This document shows positions 54,680 to 63,320 of a DNA stretch of 64,000 bases, piece by piece; the stretch's first letter is position 1; every line of letters begins with the position of its first letter. Below the pieces are notes generated by a model. The model made no database searches. It saw only the letters and a program-made list of their open reading frames with translations, and was not told the DNA's origin. This DNA comes from Niabella drilacis (lineage in GTDB: Bacteria > Bacteroidota > Bacteroidia > Chitinophagales > Chitinophagaceae). The stretch spans positions 1 through 64,000 of the forward strand of contig NZ_FMZO01000018.1 in NCBI RefSeq assembly GCF_900101395.1, written 5' to 3'. The translations under genes were made by a program, and so were the position numbers.

Positions 54680-55912
54680 ATGTCTGCAATTACTAAAAGT
54701 AATGATCACTATTTTATAGATCTGGAAGAAGCTTATGGCGCGCACAATTACCACCCGCTTCCGGTTGTTCTGTCAAAAGGAAAGGGAGTGTTTGTATGGG
54801 ATGTGGAAGACAACCGGTACTACGATTTTTTAAGCGGCTATTCCGCCGTAAACCAGGGCCACTGCCATCCCCGTATTGTTGCAGCATTTACGGAACAGGC
54901 ACAGCGCCTTACGCTTACAAGCCGGGCCTTTTACAATGACAAACTGGGTGATTTTGAAAAATATATTACCGGTTTGCTGGGCTATGATAAAGTGCTGCCC
55001 ATGAATACCGGTGTGGAAGCCGTTGAAACAGGGATCAAACTCTGCAGGAAATGGGCCTACGAAGTAAAAGGCATTCCCGAAAACGAAGCCATCATTATTG
55101 TTTGTGAGCAGAATTTTCATGGAAGAACCACCACGGTTATTTCCTTCAGCAGTGACCCTTCTTCAAAAAAGAATTTTGGCCCTTTTACAGGTGGCTTTAT
55201 AAAGATCCCCTACAATGACCCTGTGGCACTGGAAGAGGCGCTCCTGCAAAAGAATGTAGCCGGCTTCCTGGTAGAACCAATACAGGGCGAAGCCGGTGTG
55301 ATCGTACCGGACGCAGGTTATCTCTCCACAGCAAAACGGCTTTGTGAGGAGGCCGGTGTATTATTCATTGCCGATGAGATACAAACCGGTCTTTGCCGCA
55401 CCGGCTACCTGCTGGCCTGCGATGCAGAGGAGGTAAAACCCGATATTGTATTGCTGGGGAAAGCTCTGAGCGGTGGTATGATGCCCATCAGTGCCGTACT
55501 GGCCAATGATGCAATCATGCTGACCATTAAACCCGGCGAACACGGCTCCACTTATGGAGGCAACCCGCTGGCTGCGGTTACGGCTATTGCATCCTTACAG
55601 GTATTGATCGAAGAGGATATGGCCGCCAATGCCCTGGAGCTGGGGGCTTTTTTCAGGAAACAACTCCGGGAGCTTGGCTCCCCGCATATACGCACGGTAC
55701 GGGGAAAAGGGCTGCTCAATGCTATCGAGATCAACGCGGCAGATCCTGAGGCGGCCTGGAAGCTATGCCTGGAAATGAAGCAAAACGGGCTGCTGGCAAA
55801 ACCCACACATGGTGATAAGATCCGGTTTGCCCCACCTCTTTGTATAACCAGGGAACAGCTGGAAGAGGCGGTTGCAATGATCGGTCTTTCCTTAAACTGT
55901 CTTGATGTCTAA
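54680..55912 (+). CDS. rocD: ornithine--oxo-acid transaminase
   Basis: The protein is a 410-aa class III aminotransferase. [21 protein letters not shown] and [20 protein letters not shown] start it; [46 protein letters not shown] and [17 protein letters not shown] (PLP lysine) follow. These are ornithine aminotransferase rather than acetylornithine forms. It converts ornithine to glutamate semialdehyde. The downstream membrane gene overlaps it by 8 bp. Confidence 0.94.
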   Translation: MSAITKSNDHYFIDLEEAYGAHNYHPLPVVLSKGKGVFVWDVEDNRYYDFLSGYSAVNQGHCHPRIVAAFTEQAQRLTLTSRAFYNDKLGDFEKYITGLLGYDKVLPMNTGVEAVETGIKLCRKWAYEVKGIPENEAIIIVCEQNFHGRTTTVISFSSDPSSKKNFGPFTGGFIKIPYNDPVALEEALLQKNVAGFLVEPIQGEAGVIVPDAGYLSTAKRLCEEAGVLFIADEIQTGLCRTGYLLACDAEEVKPDIVLLGKALSGGMMPISAVLANDAIMLTIKPGEHGSTYGGNPLAAVTAIASLQVLIEEDMAANALELGAFFRKQLRELGSPHIRTVRGKGLLNAIEINAADPEAAWKLCLEMKQNGLLAKPTHGDKIRFAPPLCITREQLEEAVAMIGLSLNCLDV

Positions 55913-56504
55913 AATAACAACGCATTACTTTTCATCGGTCCTTATCGGCGTTATCGACGGTATCATTATTCCATTAACGGTATTTTGTTTCCTGAGTGGT
56001 TTGGATCATGCGGCATCCGATGTCCGGCAATACACCTTCTATGCAACGCTGGCAGCGGCTACGCTGATGGCGGCCGGCGGTTTTTTTACGCGGCGCGAGG
56101 AATTGTCCCATACCCATGATAAGCGGATCCTGAACGTATACAAAGGGCTGGATGTTGCAGATCATATAAAAGAAGATCTTATCAAAGATGCAGAACGGGA
56201 AAGCAGTGAATGGAAAACGGAATGGGAACAAAAGGGGACTGCGGGCGAGCCCCTGCCCCCCCTTAGCTACGCGTTGTGCATCTTTGCCGGCTGCATTGCC
56301 GGAGGGCTGACCATACTTTTGAATGCTCAAAGGCACTCGCTTCCCGGTTATCTATTCTTCCTGAACCCGGCAGTGATCCTGATCATTACCGGGTTCCTGA
56401 AATACCGGTTATTTGGCCGGCCGGTTTGGGGAGGGGTTATTTTAACCGCAGGTGGAGGCCTTCTTGCAGCAGCAGGCGCCTATTGGATTGGAACGCTGAT
56501 CTGA
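55905..56504 (+). CDS. VIT1/CCC1-like membrane protein
   Basis: The protein has 199 residues from ATG 55905, overlapping the rocD stop. It has an N-terminal pair of helices ([21 protein letters not shown] and [18 protein letters not shown]), a charged middle with a [21 protein letters not shown] stretch, then three C-terminal helices. This follows the CCC1/VIT iron/manganese transporter plan, but the family motifs are weak. The overlap suggests co-expression with rocD. Function is inferred only. Confidence 0.65.
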   Translation: MSKITTHYFSSVLIGVIDGIIIPLTVFCFLSGLDHAASDVRQYTFYATLAAATLMAAGGFFTRREELSHTHDKRILNVYKGLDVADHIKEDLIKDAERESSEWKTEWEQKGTAGEPLPPLSYALCIFAGCIAGGLTILLNAQRHSLPGYLFFLNPAVILIITGFLKYRLFGRPVWGGVILTAGGGLLAAAGAYWIGTLI

Positions 56505-56881
56505 ATCAAAACCAATAAGGTTCACCCCCTGCTACTAATACAATTTGAAAATTTGAGAATGTGGGCCTGTAAAAACAAGCCTCCAGTTATCAGATCTCAG
56601 TCTTCAGCTGTCAGCCCCCGAAACTTCGGGTAGTTTTCAGCATCCTTTAAATAAGACTCAACCACATGCAACAATGTTCAACCAGGAACCCACCTGTTAT
56701 CTTTGAAGGAGAAAACCGATATAACCTGAAACTTTATACCTCAAACCTGAAACAAACACAGGAGAGATCAGTCTCCGCCATAAATATTCCCCAGGCATCA
56801 TCCCCTGTCGCCCAAAACACTGCAGGGCGGCAAGTATAAAACGCACGCTAACGGAAACCCTTAAACGGAAACTTCACCCCC
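56505..56881. other. intergenic region between convergent genes
   Basis: This is 377 bp with no supportable gene. A small hairpin CCCGA-AACT-TCGGG lies at 56617-56630. TATCTTTG at 56698-56705 matches the -7 consensus but no gene follows it on that strand, so a small RNA is possible but unsupported. Confidence 0.45.
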
Positions 56882-57295
56882 CTATGCTTCCTGGTCTCCT
56901 TCATCCTTTAACTCCATCTTTGGAAAAAGGATCGTCAGCAGCAGGATCACGGAAGCCAGCAATACGAGATACAGGCCTATTTGCCGTTCCGGGCAATCGC
57001 CGGCTTCGCAGCGGCCAAAAAGAATGAAATTCCGGATCGCCCAGGCCAGGTTCAGCACCCCAAACAGGAGATTCAGTCTTTTGGCCCAGATCCTGGCAAT
57101 AAGTGTAAATACGAGAATCACTGCCGTCAATATAAAATGGTTGTAAGCAGGCTTACCGTAACGGGTGCCGGTGGTATCTATTCCCGAAAGGGTAAGTCCG
57201 ATGGAGTCTATCTGCGCCCAGGGCATAAAACAGGCAATTGTCAGAATGATCGCAGCCAAAAGCGCCAGCCACTGAGAACGACTTAGGATTTTCAT
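56882..57295 (-). CDS. four-helix integral membrane protein of unknown function
   Basis: The protein has 137 residues from ATG 57295; a start at 57313 is also open. Helices are near 8-25, 55-72, 80-95 and 108-127. A conserved-looking pair of cysteines (GRCEAGDCPE) sits in the last loop. I do not recognise the family. It is divergent from the sigma factor gene. Confidence 0.65.
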   Translation of the reverse strand: MKILSRSQWLALLAAIILTIACFMPWAQIDSIGLTLSGIDTTGTRYGKPAYNHFILTAVILVFTLIARIWAKRLNLLFGVLNLAWAIRNFILFGRCEAGDCPERQIGLYLVLLASVILLLTILFPKMELKDEGDQEA

Positions 57296-57642
57296 CCTGC
57301 AAATAAAGAACAATCAGCCTTATAAAACAAGAGTGCTTCTTTAAAAGAGCACTCTTAAAATTTTATAGGATAAACGGTTGAATGGTCGCTTATTAAAAAT
57401 CAGAAGAGAACTACCCTGATCTTTTGACCATATAAAACAGCAACGGCCTATCCTCTTATTTCTAATACTATGCCAAAATTCAAAAAGCCACTTATTTATC
57501 TACACAAAAAATCATGTGTCAGTATATTACAGGAAAAAATCGCCCGGCAACCCGTTTAATTCCCCGCGGATCAACGCTGCTGCAAAAAAAAAATTATCTT
57601 GCAACTGGTAAAAAAGGCCATACCGGGCCATTTTAATCCCGC
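57296..57642. other. divergent intergenic region before the sigma factor, with an inverted repeat
   Basis: This is 347 bp. AAGAGTGCT (57329-57337) and AGCACTCTT (57348-57356) form a perfect 9-bp inverted repeat with a 10-nt loop, between two divergent genes. TATCTTGC at 57595-57602 is a possible weak -7 element for the sigma gene. Confidence 0.5.
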
Positions 57643-58218
57643 TTGAGCAAAATCATCAGCATACCTGTAACCGCGGAACGGAGCGATGCGGAGCTTCTTG
57701 ATCAATTCAAACTTGAAAATGATCAGGATGCACTGGCGCATTTATACCTGAGATACAGCGATTTAATATATGGTGTATGTCTGAAATACCTGGAAGATCC
57801 GGAGGATGCAAAAGATGCTGTTATGAACATTTACCAGGAAATCAGGGAAAAGCTGCCCCGGCATGAGGTACAGCATTTTAAAAGCTGGCTGTATGTGCTG
57901 GCTAAAAACCACTGTCTCATGATCCTGAGAGCGGCCAAAAAAAATATAACGGTAAATTTAGATACACAGGTTGTGCAATCAGGCGATCTTTCGCATCTGG
58001 ATAGTGTTATTGAAAAAGAGGAGACCTTTAAAAAACTGGAAAAATGTATGGAGTCGCTTCCCGGTGAACAGGAAAGAACGATCCGGTTGTTTTACTATGA
58101 AAACAAATGTTATAATGAAATAGCGGAAACAACCGGGATGGAATGGAATAAAGTGCGGAGCCTGATACAAAACGGGAGAAGGAATTTAAAAAACTGTATG
58201 GATAAAAATGTCAACTGA
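57643..58218 (+). CDS. ECF-type RNA polymerase sigma factor
   Basis: The protein has 191 residues. The start is TTG at 57643 (LSKIISIPVT); no ATG is available upstream in frame. Region 2 has LYLRYSDLIYGVCLKYLEDPEDAKDAVMNIYQEI, and region 4 has ESLPGEQERTIRLFYYENKCYNEIAETTGMEWNKVRSLIQNGRRNL. Spacing and length are normal for ECF sigma factors. It overlaps the next gene by 11 bp, so the two are translationally coupled, as with a cognate anti-sigma partner. Confidence 0.9.
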   Translation: MSKIISIPVTAERSDAELLDQFKLENDQDALAHLYLRYSDLIYGVCLKYLEDPEDAKDAVMNIYQEIREKLPRHEVQHFKSWLYVLAKNHCLMILRAAKKNITVNLDTQVVQSGDLSHLDSVIEKEETFKKLEKCMESLPGEQERTIRLFYYENKCYNEIAETTGMEWNKVRSLIQNGRRNLKNCMDKNVN

Positions 58219-59617
58219 TCCTACATATCAGTATACAATTGAGGATATCCGGCGCTATCTGAGCGGCAGTATGTCTCCTGCAGAAATGCATGAAATGGAG
58301 AAGGCTGCGCTAACAGACCCATTCCTGGCAGATGCGCTGGATGGGTACCGGAATGCAACACCATCCGTTACAGATGCACATCTCAACGAGATCCGGAGCC
58401 TTGTCGCCGGGCAGGGAAAACAGAAAGCCTCAGCACCTCCTGTAGTGATACTGCACAAACCCCGTGCAAAATGGTGGCGGGGACTGGCTGCTGCGGCCGT
58501 CATCGGCATTATGGCCGCCGGCGCCTGGCTCTTTATGAAGCCGGAGCCTGCCCCTGCTCCCCTTGCAAAGAATACAGCAGCTGCAGCGCCTCCGGCCACC
58601 GCTGAGCAGGCAACGGGAACGGGTGCCGGCGCAGCAGATACTGCCATTAATACGCCGTTATCCAATAAAGTTGCCATTGCAGAAAAAAAAGCAGCCCCGC
58701 AATCTTCCGCTAAAAAAACGGTTCCACGGGTCAATGTTCCGGAGTCACCGGCAGACGACGCGAAGGCTATTGCCGCTGACGCTGCCCCCAATGTTGCAAC
58801 AGCTCCTGTGGTCAGTGCGCTCCGGGGCTCATTACCCCCCGCCAACGCAGAAGCAGCCAACCGTTCAGCCGCCAATCCAATGCTCCGCATACGTGGTATC
58901 AATTCTGCAAGAACGACGCCGTTCGGAAACCTGGATACGAAGAACCAGTGGGGAGGCCCCATTGGTGCTACTGCAAAAACGCCCCCCGCTACGGGGAATT
59001 TAAATTTCATAATGGCCAAGAACGAGGAGCAATCCTATTACCTGGGCAGGGTTACCGATACTGCCGGTGTCCCTATTGCCGGTGTAACCATTACTACGTC
59101 CCGAAACTATTCAACGCTCTCCAATGCAGATGGCAGCTTCCGCTTGCCTGCGCAGGACTCTGCCGGCAACCTCGCTTTTATGGCTCCCGGGTATGGCCTC
59201 AGGACACAGCAACTTCTCGCCGGCAAAACAGCCGGGGTACAGTTAACCGCGTCGGATGCCGGCTTAAATGAAGTGGTGGTGGTAGGATACGGAACACAAA
59301 GAAAAAAAGCAATAACCGGAAGTATCAGCAGCTATAAAGTAGATACGCTGCCGTATAAAGAATCGCCCTACCCGCAGGGCGGCTGGGACAGTTTTTATAA
59401 CAAGCTGGCTACCGAAATGGGTGTAAACAGCAGCAATGCCAGCAAAGACCTGCACCTCCGGTTCACTGTTGAAAATGGCGAGCCCGAAAAATTCACCGTC
59501 GTTAAAACACCGGACGAAGCCACTGCACAAAAGGCCATTTCCATTATTAAAAAAGGGCCGAAATGGAAGAGCAGCAAGCGTAAAAAGAAGGTGGATCTAA
59601 AAATAAAGGTTGATTAG
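58208..59617 (+). CDS. anti-sigma-like protein fused to a carboxypeptidase-regulatory domain with a SusC-type motif and TonB-C-like end
   Basis: The protein has 469 residues. Residues 1-85 are cytoplasmic and look like a short anti-sigma N-terminus (IEDIRRYLSGSMSPAEMHEME). One transmembrane helix lies at 91-110. A long Ala/Pro-rich linker follows to ~270. Residues ~277-355 form a CarboxypepD_reg-type beta domain (GRVTDTAGVPIAGVTITTS, SNADGSFRLPA, FMAPGYGLRTQQ), then LNEVVVVGYGTQRKKAITG, the motif normally at the start of SusC barrels. The last ~70 residues (LHLRFTVENGEPEKFTVVKT, KKGPKWK) resemble TonB-C. No barrel is present. It probably senses an outer-membrane state and controls the sigma factor; that is inference. 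Confidence 0.8.
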   Translation: MSTDPTYQYTIEDIRRYLSGSMSPAEMHEMEKAALTDPFLADALDGYRNATPSVTDAHLNEIRSLVAGQGKQKASAPPVVILHKPRAKWWRGLAAAAVIGIMAAGAWLFMKPEPAPAPLAKNTAAAAPPATAEQATGTGAGAADTAINTPLSNKVAIAEKKAAPQSSAKKTVPRVNVPESPADDAKAIAADAAPNVATAPVVSALRGSLPPANAEAANRSAANPMLRIRGINSARTTPFGNLDTKNQWGGPIGATAKTPPATGNLNFIMAKNEEQSYYLGRVTDTAGVPIAGVTITTSRNYSTLSNADGSFRLPAQDSAGNLAFMAPGYGLRTQQLLAGKTAGVQLTASDAGLNEVVVVGYGTQRKKAITGSISSYKVDTLPYKESPYPQGGWDSFYNKLATEMGVNSSNASKDLHLRFTVENGEPEKFTVVKTPDEATAQKAISIIKKGPKWKSSKRKKKVDLKIKVD

Positions 59618-59650
59618 GAAGCGGAATTTGAAAATTTGAATCCCGATCCC

Positions 59651-60524
59651 GAGGCCTCCCATCGTGTGGACAGATCTTTTGAGGTTGTACCGGAACGATC
59701 TTTCTGTGGTTGTTGCTGAAGTGCCCGAAGGGTGCCCTATGCATAACCCTCAGCGTTAGCTGGGGGAAAGAAAATGCGCAGAGGACGCGGCCCCGGAGGG
59801 GTCGAATGTGATAAACGCAGATGGGACTCTTGAAATTTAATTGTAAATTTAGAGTGGACAGTGCAATATTTTATAACCTACGAAATAGATATCATGAGCT
59901 ACCGTCAGATTTTCTACCAGATTGTTTTTGCTACTAAAAACCGACGTAAAACAATTACAGAAGCCCACTGTGAAGAGCTTTACAGGTACATCTGGGGCAT
60001 TGTAAAGAACAAAAAATGTAAACTTTATCGAATCAACGGTATAGAAGACCATATACATATTTTTTCAGACCTTCATCCCTCCATATCATTAGCGGATTAT
60101 ATTAGGGATATAAAAGCATCCAGCAGTATATGGATGAAAAATAATGACCTGTTTCCTGAATTTGGTGGATGGCAGGAAAGCTACGGGGCCTTCACCTATT
60201 CAATAAGAGAAAGAGATATTATTATCAACTATGTCAAGAATCAAAAAGAGCACCATAAAAAGGAAACATTTTACGATGAATATAAACGATTGCTCATTGA
60301 AAATGGTGTTGAATTTGATGAAAAATATTTATGGTGAAACAGTATTCGCCCCCTTCGGGGCCGCATCCTCTACACCATCTGCTACCCCTGGCTGCGCCAG
60401 GGGCCATACACATGAGACCCTCCGGGTCAGGCCCACTTTATTAAGTCGGGGCAAATCTGTCCCTGATGCAGTTCCAGATTGTTTGATCATCTTCAGGAAA
60501 TGTGTCCACACGAAAGGAAGCTTC
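59651..60524. mobile_element. RAYT/IS200-like unit with mirrored hairpin arms
   Basis: The transposase gene at 59894-60337 lies between two arms that mirror each other. Left arm, outside to inside: palindrome GAGGCCTC (59651), TCGTGTGGACA (59662), hairpin CCC-GAA-GGG (59724), hairpin CCCTCAGC-GTTA-GCTGGGGG (59747), hairpin CGGCCCC-GGA-GGGGTCG (59788). Right arm, inside to outside: CCCC-TTC-GGGG (60350), CCCCTGGC-TGC-GCCAGGGG (60385), GACCC-TCC-GGGTC (60416), TGTCCACACGA (60503), palindrome GAAGCTTC (60517). The 11-bp block is an exact inverted repeat; the stems differ in sequence but keep pairing. Confidence 0.72.
59894..60337 (+). CDS. IS200-like REP-associated tyrosine transposase (RAYT)
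   Basis: The protein has 147 residues from ATG 59894; a GTG at 59861 is in frame but lies in the hairpin arm region. YRQIFYQIVFATKNRRKTI opens the Y1 fold. The HUH motif is DHIHIFSDLHP. Near the end, GWQESYGAFTYS and INYVKNQKEHHKKETFYDEY follow the RAYT signature (catalytic Tyr candidate before the helix). It cuts single-stranded DNA at hairpins. It has no TnpB partner here. Confidence 0.88.
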   Translation: MSYRQIFYQIVFATKNRRKTITEAHCEELYRYIWGIVKNKKCKLYRINGIEDHIHIFSDLHPSISLADYIRDIKASSSIWMKNNDLFPEFGGWQESYGAFTYSIRERDIIINYVKNQKEHHKKETFYDEYKRLLIENGVEFDEKYLW

Positions 60525-60611
60525 GGAACGGGAGTGAAAAGGTGGAAATGAAAACCCAACACCAAATACGGAACCGGTACCCGACATTCAATCCGCCCCG
60601 GCAGGCAGCAT
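60338..60611. other. downstream arm of the RAYT unit and flank
   Basis: No gene is supportable here. The stretch holds the right-hand hairpin array of the RAYT unit (60347-60524) and then ~90 bp of plain sequence. Confidence 0.5.
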
Positions 60612-60722
60612 TTGTTTACAATTTTTTTTAAGAAACGCCATTGTCAACAAACCCTGCTTCCTGTTTTTTGTTTACAGCTTTTTTGTTTACAAAACACGTG
60701 TAAACAAACCTTGTGTAAACAA
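60612..60722. repeat. cluster of five TTGTTTACA motifs in both orientations
   Basis: TTGTTTACA occurs at 60612, 60668 and 60683 on the plus strand and as TGTAAACAA at 60699 and 60714. The copies at 60683-60691 and 60699-60707 form an inverted repeat around AAACACG. The cluster lies beyond the 3' end of the DUF1080 gene and after the RAYT unit, with no gene start beside it. Confidence 0.72.
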
Positions 60723-60746
60723 TTACTTACAACGCTTCAATGACAA

Positions 60747-60764
60747 AGGGCCCGTTAAGGCCCT
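60747..60764 (-). terminator. possible terminator of the DUF1080 gene
   Basis: AGGGCC and GGCCCT form a 6-bp stem with a 6-nt loop, 28 bp beyond the DUF1080 stop on its strand, followed there by TTTG. It is weak but well placed. Confidence 0.45.
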
Positions 60765-60792
60765 CTGTTGAAAACAATATTTTTGTAATCGC

Positions 60793-61770
60793 TTATTTCG
60801 CAGGAGTAATCACGATCTTACGGAACTCGATCGGTCCGTGATCACCCTGTATATAGAGCGGGCCCGGCTCTCCTTCGTTGCTATCCAGCGCCCCACCTGT
60901 AATACCCGGGATCTCCTGGTTGCTGATCACCGTTTTCCCGTTCACCACTACAGTCACCATCCTTCCTATAAGCGTAACATCATAGCTTTGCCATTGATCC
61001 GGCCCCTTGGCATTGATCTCACTGGGCGTTAGGAACCCATAAATCCCGCTGAACAATACGCTGGATGGATGCGCCTCTTTAGGGCTATCCTCGATCTGGG
61101 TTTCATAGCGACCTCTTAAATACACACCGCTGTTACTGCCTTTATGATAACGGAATTCTACATGCAGTTTAAAATCGGTAAATTTCTGATCCGAGATCAG
61201 GTTGGCACCCGAATGCGGGCTGGTAAGCACCCCGTTCTTTACGATCCACTGGTTAGCTGCCCCTACGGCTTTCCAGCCGGCCAGGTCTTTCCCGTTGAAC
61301 AGGTTTATCGCTTTGCCCCAAACCGGTGCGGCATCCCTCTTCAGCAAGGGTGCCTTTACCCCCTTCCAGTTGTATTTTTTGCCTTCGCTGGTTACTACCG
61401 TACCTTCAATTCCGCCGCCCGCCAGCGCTCCTTCGATCACAAAATCCTGGTCTCCTTCCTCCCATTGCGGAGGGATCGTAAAGCTGAATTTCCCATCGTT
61501 AAATTTCACTTTGGCAACCGGCCGGGCACTTCCCGTGATCCCTACAAAATATCCCACAAGTGTGCGGGTTCCGGACAGTTTTACTTCGAGCCAGGAAGGC
61601 GAAGGTTTGCCATCCACATCAACAGTGATATCCCAGCGACCGATCAGATCCTTTGCTTCTGCCACAGCAGCACGGGCAACCGGCGGCTTTTCCATAAAGA
61701 CCGGACTGCCATAAACGGATGCCGCCCCCAACAGGCAACTCACTCCAAAAACAAGAAAACGTTTACGCAT
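60793..61770 (-). CDS. exported DUF1080 (3-keto-disaccharide hydrolase/LamG-like) protein
   Basis: The protein has 325 residues with a signal peptide (FLVFGVSCLLGAASVYG). An N-terminal lipocalin-like half (LIGRWDITVDVDGKPSPSWLEVKL) precedes the DUF1080 domain: LFNGKDLAGWKAVG, FTDFKLHVEFRYHKGSNSGVYLRGRYETQIED, GPLYIQGDHGPIEFRKIVI. DUF1080 proteins bind or cleave sugars, and some act on 3-keto-glycosides. It is transcribed with the sulfatase upstream (144 bp apart), which suggests a shared role in sulfated or modified glycan use. Confidence 0.85.
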   Translation of the reverse strand: MRKRFLVFGVSCLLGAASVYGSPVFMEKPPVARAAVAEAKDLIGRWDITVDVDGKPSPSWLEVKLSGTRTLVGYFVGITGSARPVAKVKFNDGKFSFTIPPQWEEGDQDFVIEGALAGGGIEGTVVTSEGKKYNWKGVKAPLLKRDAAPVWGKAINLFNGKDLAGWKAVGAANQWIVKNGVLTSPHSGANLISDQKFTDFKLHVEFRYHKGSNSGVYLRGRYETQIEDSPKEAHPSSVLFSGIYGFLTPSEINAKGPDQWQSYDVTLIGRMVTVVVNGKTVISNQEIPGITGGALDSNEGEPGPLYIQGDHGPIEFRKIVITPAK

Positions 61771-61914
61771 AAAAATGATTAATGATTAATAATGCTTTTT
61801 TACAGCCGGCAGTGCCCAGCAGCTGCTTATACGGCTTAACAAGAGCGGAAGATAAGATTTATTTTGCTTCCTGCCATTCCGTTTCCATAAACGGCAAACG
61901 CCCGGTAACGCGCC

Positions 61915-63270
61915 CTAATTGCCGGGATAGGCTGTAAAGCTGTCGAAAATCTTTTTGAGGGCCTCCGCCTTCTCCGGGTAACGCCCGATAAGATTTACCC
62001 GCTCGGAGGGGTCTTCCCCCAGGTTGAATAACTCTTTTACAGCCGGCACAATCTGGCCGGTAACCGGATGCTCCCATTCCGGAGCCTCCCTGTATTTCCA
62101 CTGGCCTTGCTTCACCGCCTCGGGCCGGCCATGATTTACAATAAATACAGGGCGGTGCTGAAAGGTACCCGGGGCCATTTTATGCTCCAGTAAAGGACTG
62201 ATGTCCTGCCCGTCCAGTACCGGCCCCTCCGGCAAACCGGCGCCTGTCCACCGGGCAATCGTAGGCAGTATATCCACATTGCTGATCGCATCTGTAAGGC
62301 GGTATCCTGCCGGAACCCGGTTCTTCCAGTATACAATAAAAGGCACACGCGCACCGCCTTCATACGACTGTGCCTTGGAGCCGCGGAATATACCGGCAGC
62401 CCCTGCATGAAAACGTTTGGTTACACCGTCCTTCTCCATCCGGGCCGGGTATTCGCTCCAGGGGCCGTTATCACTGGAGAAAATGAGAATGGTATTATCC
62501 GCCATCTTTTTCTTTTCCAGCGTTTTCCAGATAGCGGCAAGCCCATCGTCGATTTCGGTGATCACTTTCCCCAGGGGCCCTCCCGGTTTTTCTTTAAGGC
62601 GGCTCCGCCCGGCTGCAAACGCCACCGGCAAATGCGGCAGGTTGTGTGCCAGGTACAAAAAGAACGGCTTTCCGGGTTGCTGTTGCTCAATAAAACGGAT
62701 GGATTCCTGTGTATAAAGCCCGGTCAGTAACGAGTCTGCGGGACGCTCCAGTTCCGGTGTCGTGTTCCGGAAGATCTTAATGACAGTATCGGTATTTACA
62801 TAGGGGTTCCGGTAATCATGGCTGTACAGGATCCCGTAATAAAAATCAAACCCCTGCCCATTGGGTTTGTTATATGGTTTTTGATCCCCCAGGTGCCATT
62901 TACCAACCATCCCGGTTCTATAGCCTCTTTTCTTCAGCATTTCCGCAAGGGTCACTTCTGCATCCGGCAACCCAAGTGCAGAGCCGGGCGCAATCGGATC
63001 AGGGAGATTGTATCGCGAGGCATAACGGCCGGTAAGCAGGGAGGCACGGGATGGTGTGCAGGAGGGGCTTGTAACCACATAGTTGGTCGCCAGTAAACCC
63101 TGGCCGGCCATCTTATCCAGGAAAGGCGTTTGTATCAAAGGGTTGCCATAGCAACCCAGGTCGGAGTAACCCAGGTCGTCCGTTAGCACAAACACAATAT
63201 TGGGCCGCTGCTGGCCAAGCCCCCTTGCCCCGATGAGCAACAGTAAGGCAAAAATGTAAAGATGTCGCAT
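61915..63270 (-). CDS. exported sulfatase (arylsulfatase type)
   Basis: The protein has 451 residues from ATG 63270, chosen because it opens a signal peptide ([18 protein letters not shown]). The alkaline-phosphatase-fold start is [21 protein letters not shown] (metal Asp31, Asp32). The formylglycine motif is Cys71 in [15 protein letters not shown], a C-x-P-S-R form, so it needs a maturation enzyme not present in this window. [16 protein letters not shown] and [16 protein letters not shown] follow. It removes sulfate from sugars or aromatics in the periplasm. Confidence 0.92.
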   Translation of the reverse strand: MRHLYIFALLLLIGARGLGQQRPNIVFVLTDDLGYSDLGCYGNPLIQTPFLDKMAGQGLLATNYVVTSPSCTPSRASLLTGRYASRYNLPDPIAPGSALGLPDAEVTLAEMLKKRGYRTGMVGKWHLGDQKPYNKPNGQGFDFYYGILYSHDYRNPYVNTDTVIKIFRNTTPELERPADSLLTGLYTQESIRFIEQQQPGKPFFLYLAHNLPHLPVAFAAGRSRLKEKPGGPLGKVITEIDDGLAAIWKTLEKKKMADNTILIFSSDNGPWSEYPARMEKDGVTKRFHAGAAGIFRGSKAQSYEGGARVPFIVYWKNRVPAGYRLTDAISNVDILPTIARWTGAGLPEGPVLDGQDISPLLEHKMAPGTFQHRPVFIVNHGRPEAVKQGQWKYREAPEWEHPVTGQIVPAVKELFNLGEDPSERVNLIGRYPEKAEALKKIFDSFTAYPGN

Positions 63271-63320
63271 GGTTATAAAATTCCTGTTTAATATTATAGG
63301 CATTGATCGTTGCACAAGCA

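Noticed and set aside
58255-59019. Antisense frame (254 codons) in the anti-sigma-like gene
   Set aside because: Low-complexity Ala/Gly sequence opposite the Ala/Pro linker; no start signal.
60683-60707. DnaA-box-like origin at the TTGTTTACA cluster
   Set aside because: The motif differs from TTATCCACA at three positions, and no dnaA or replication genes are nearby.
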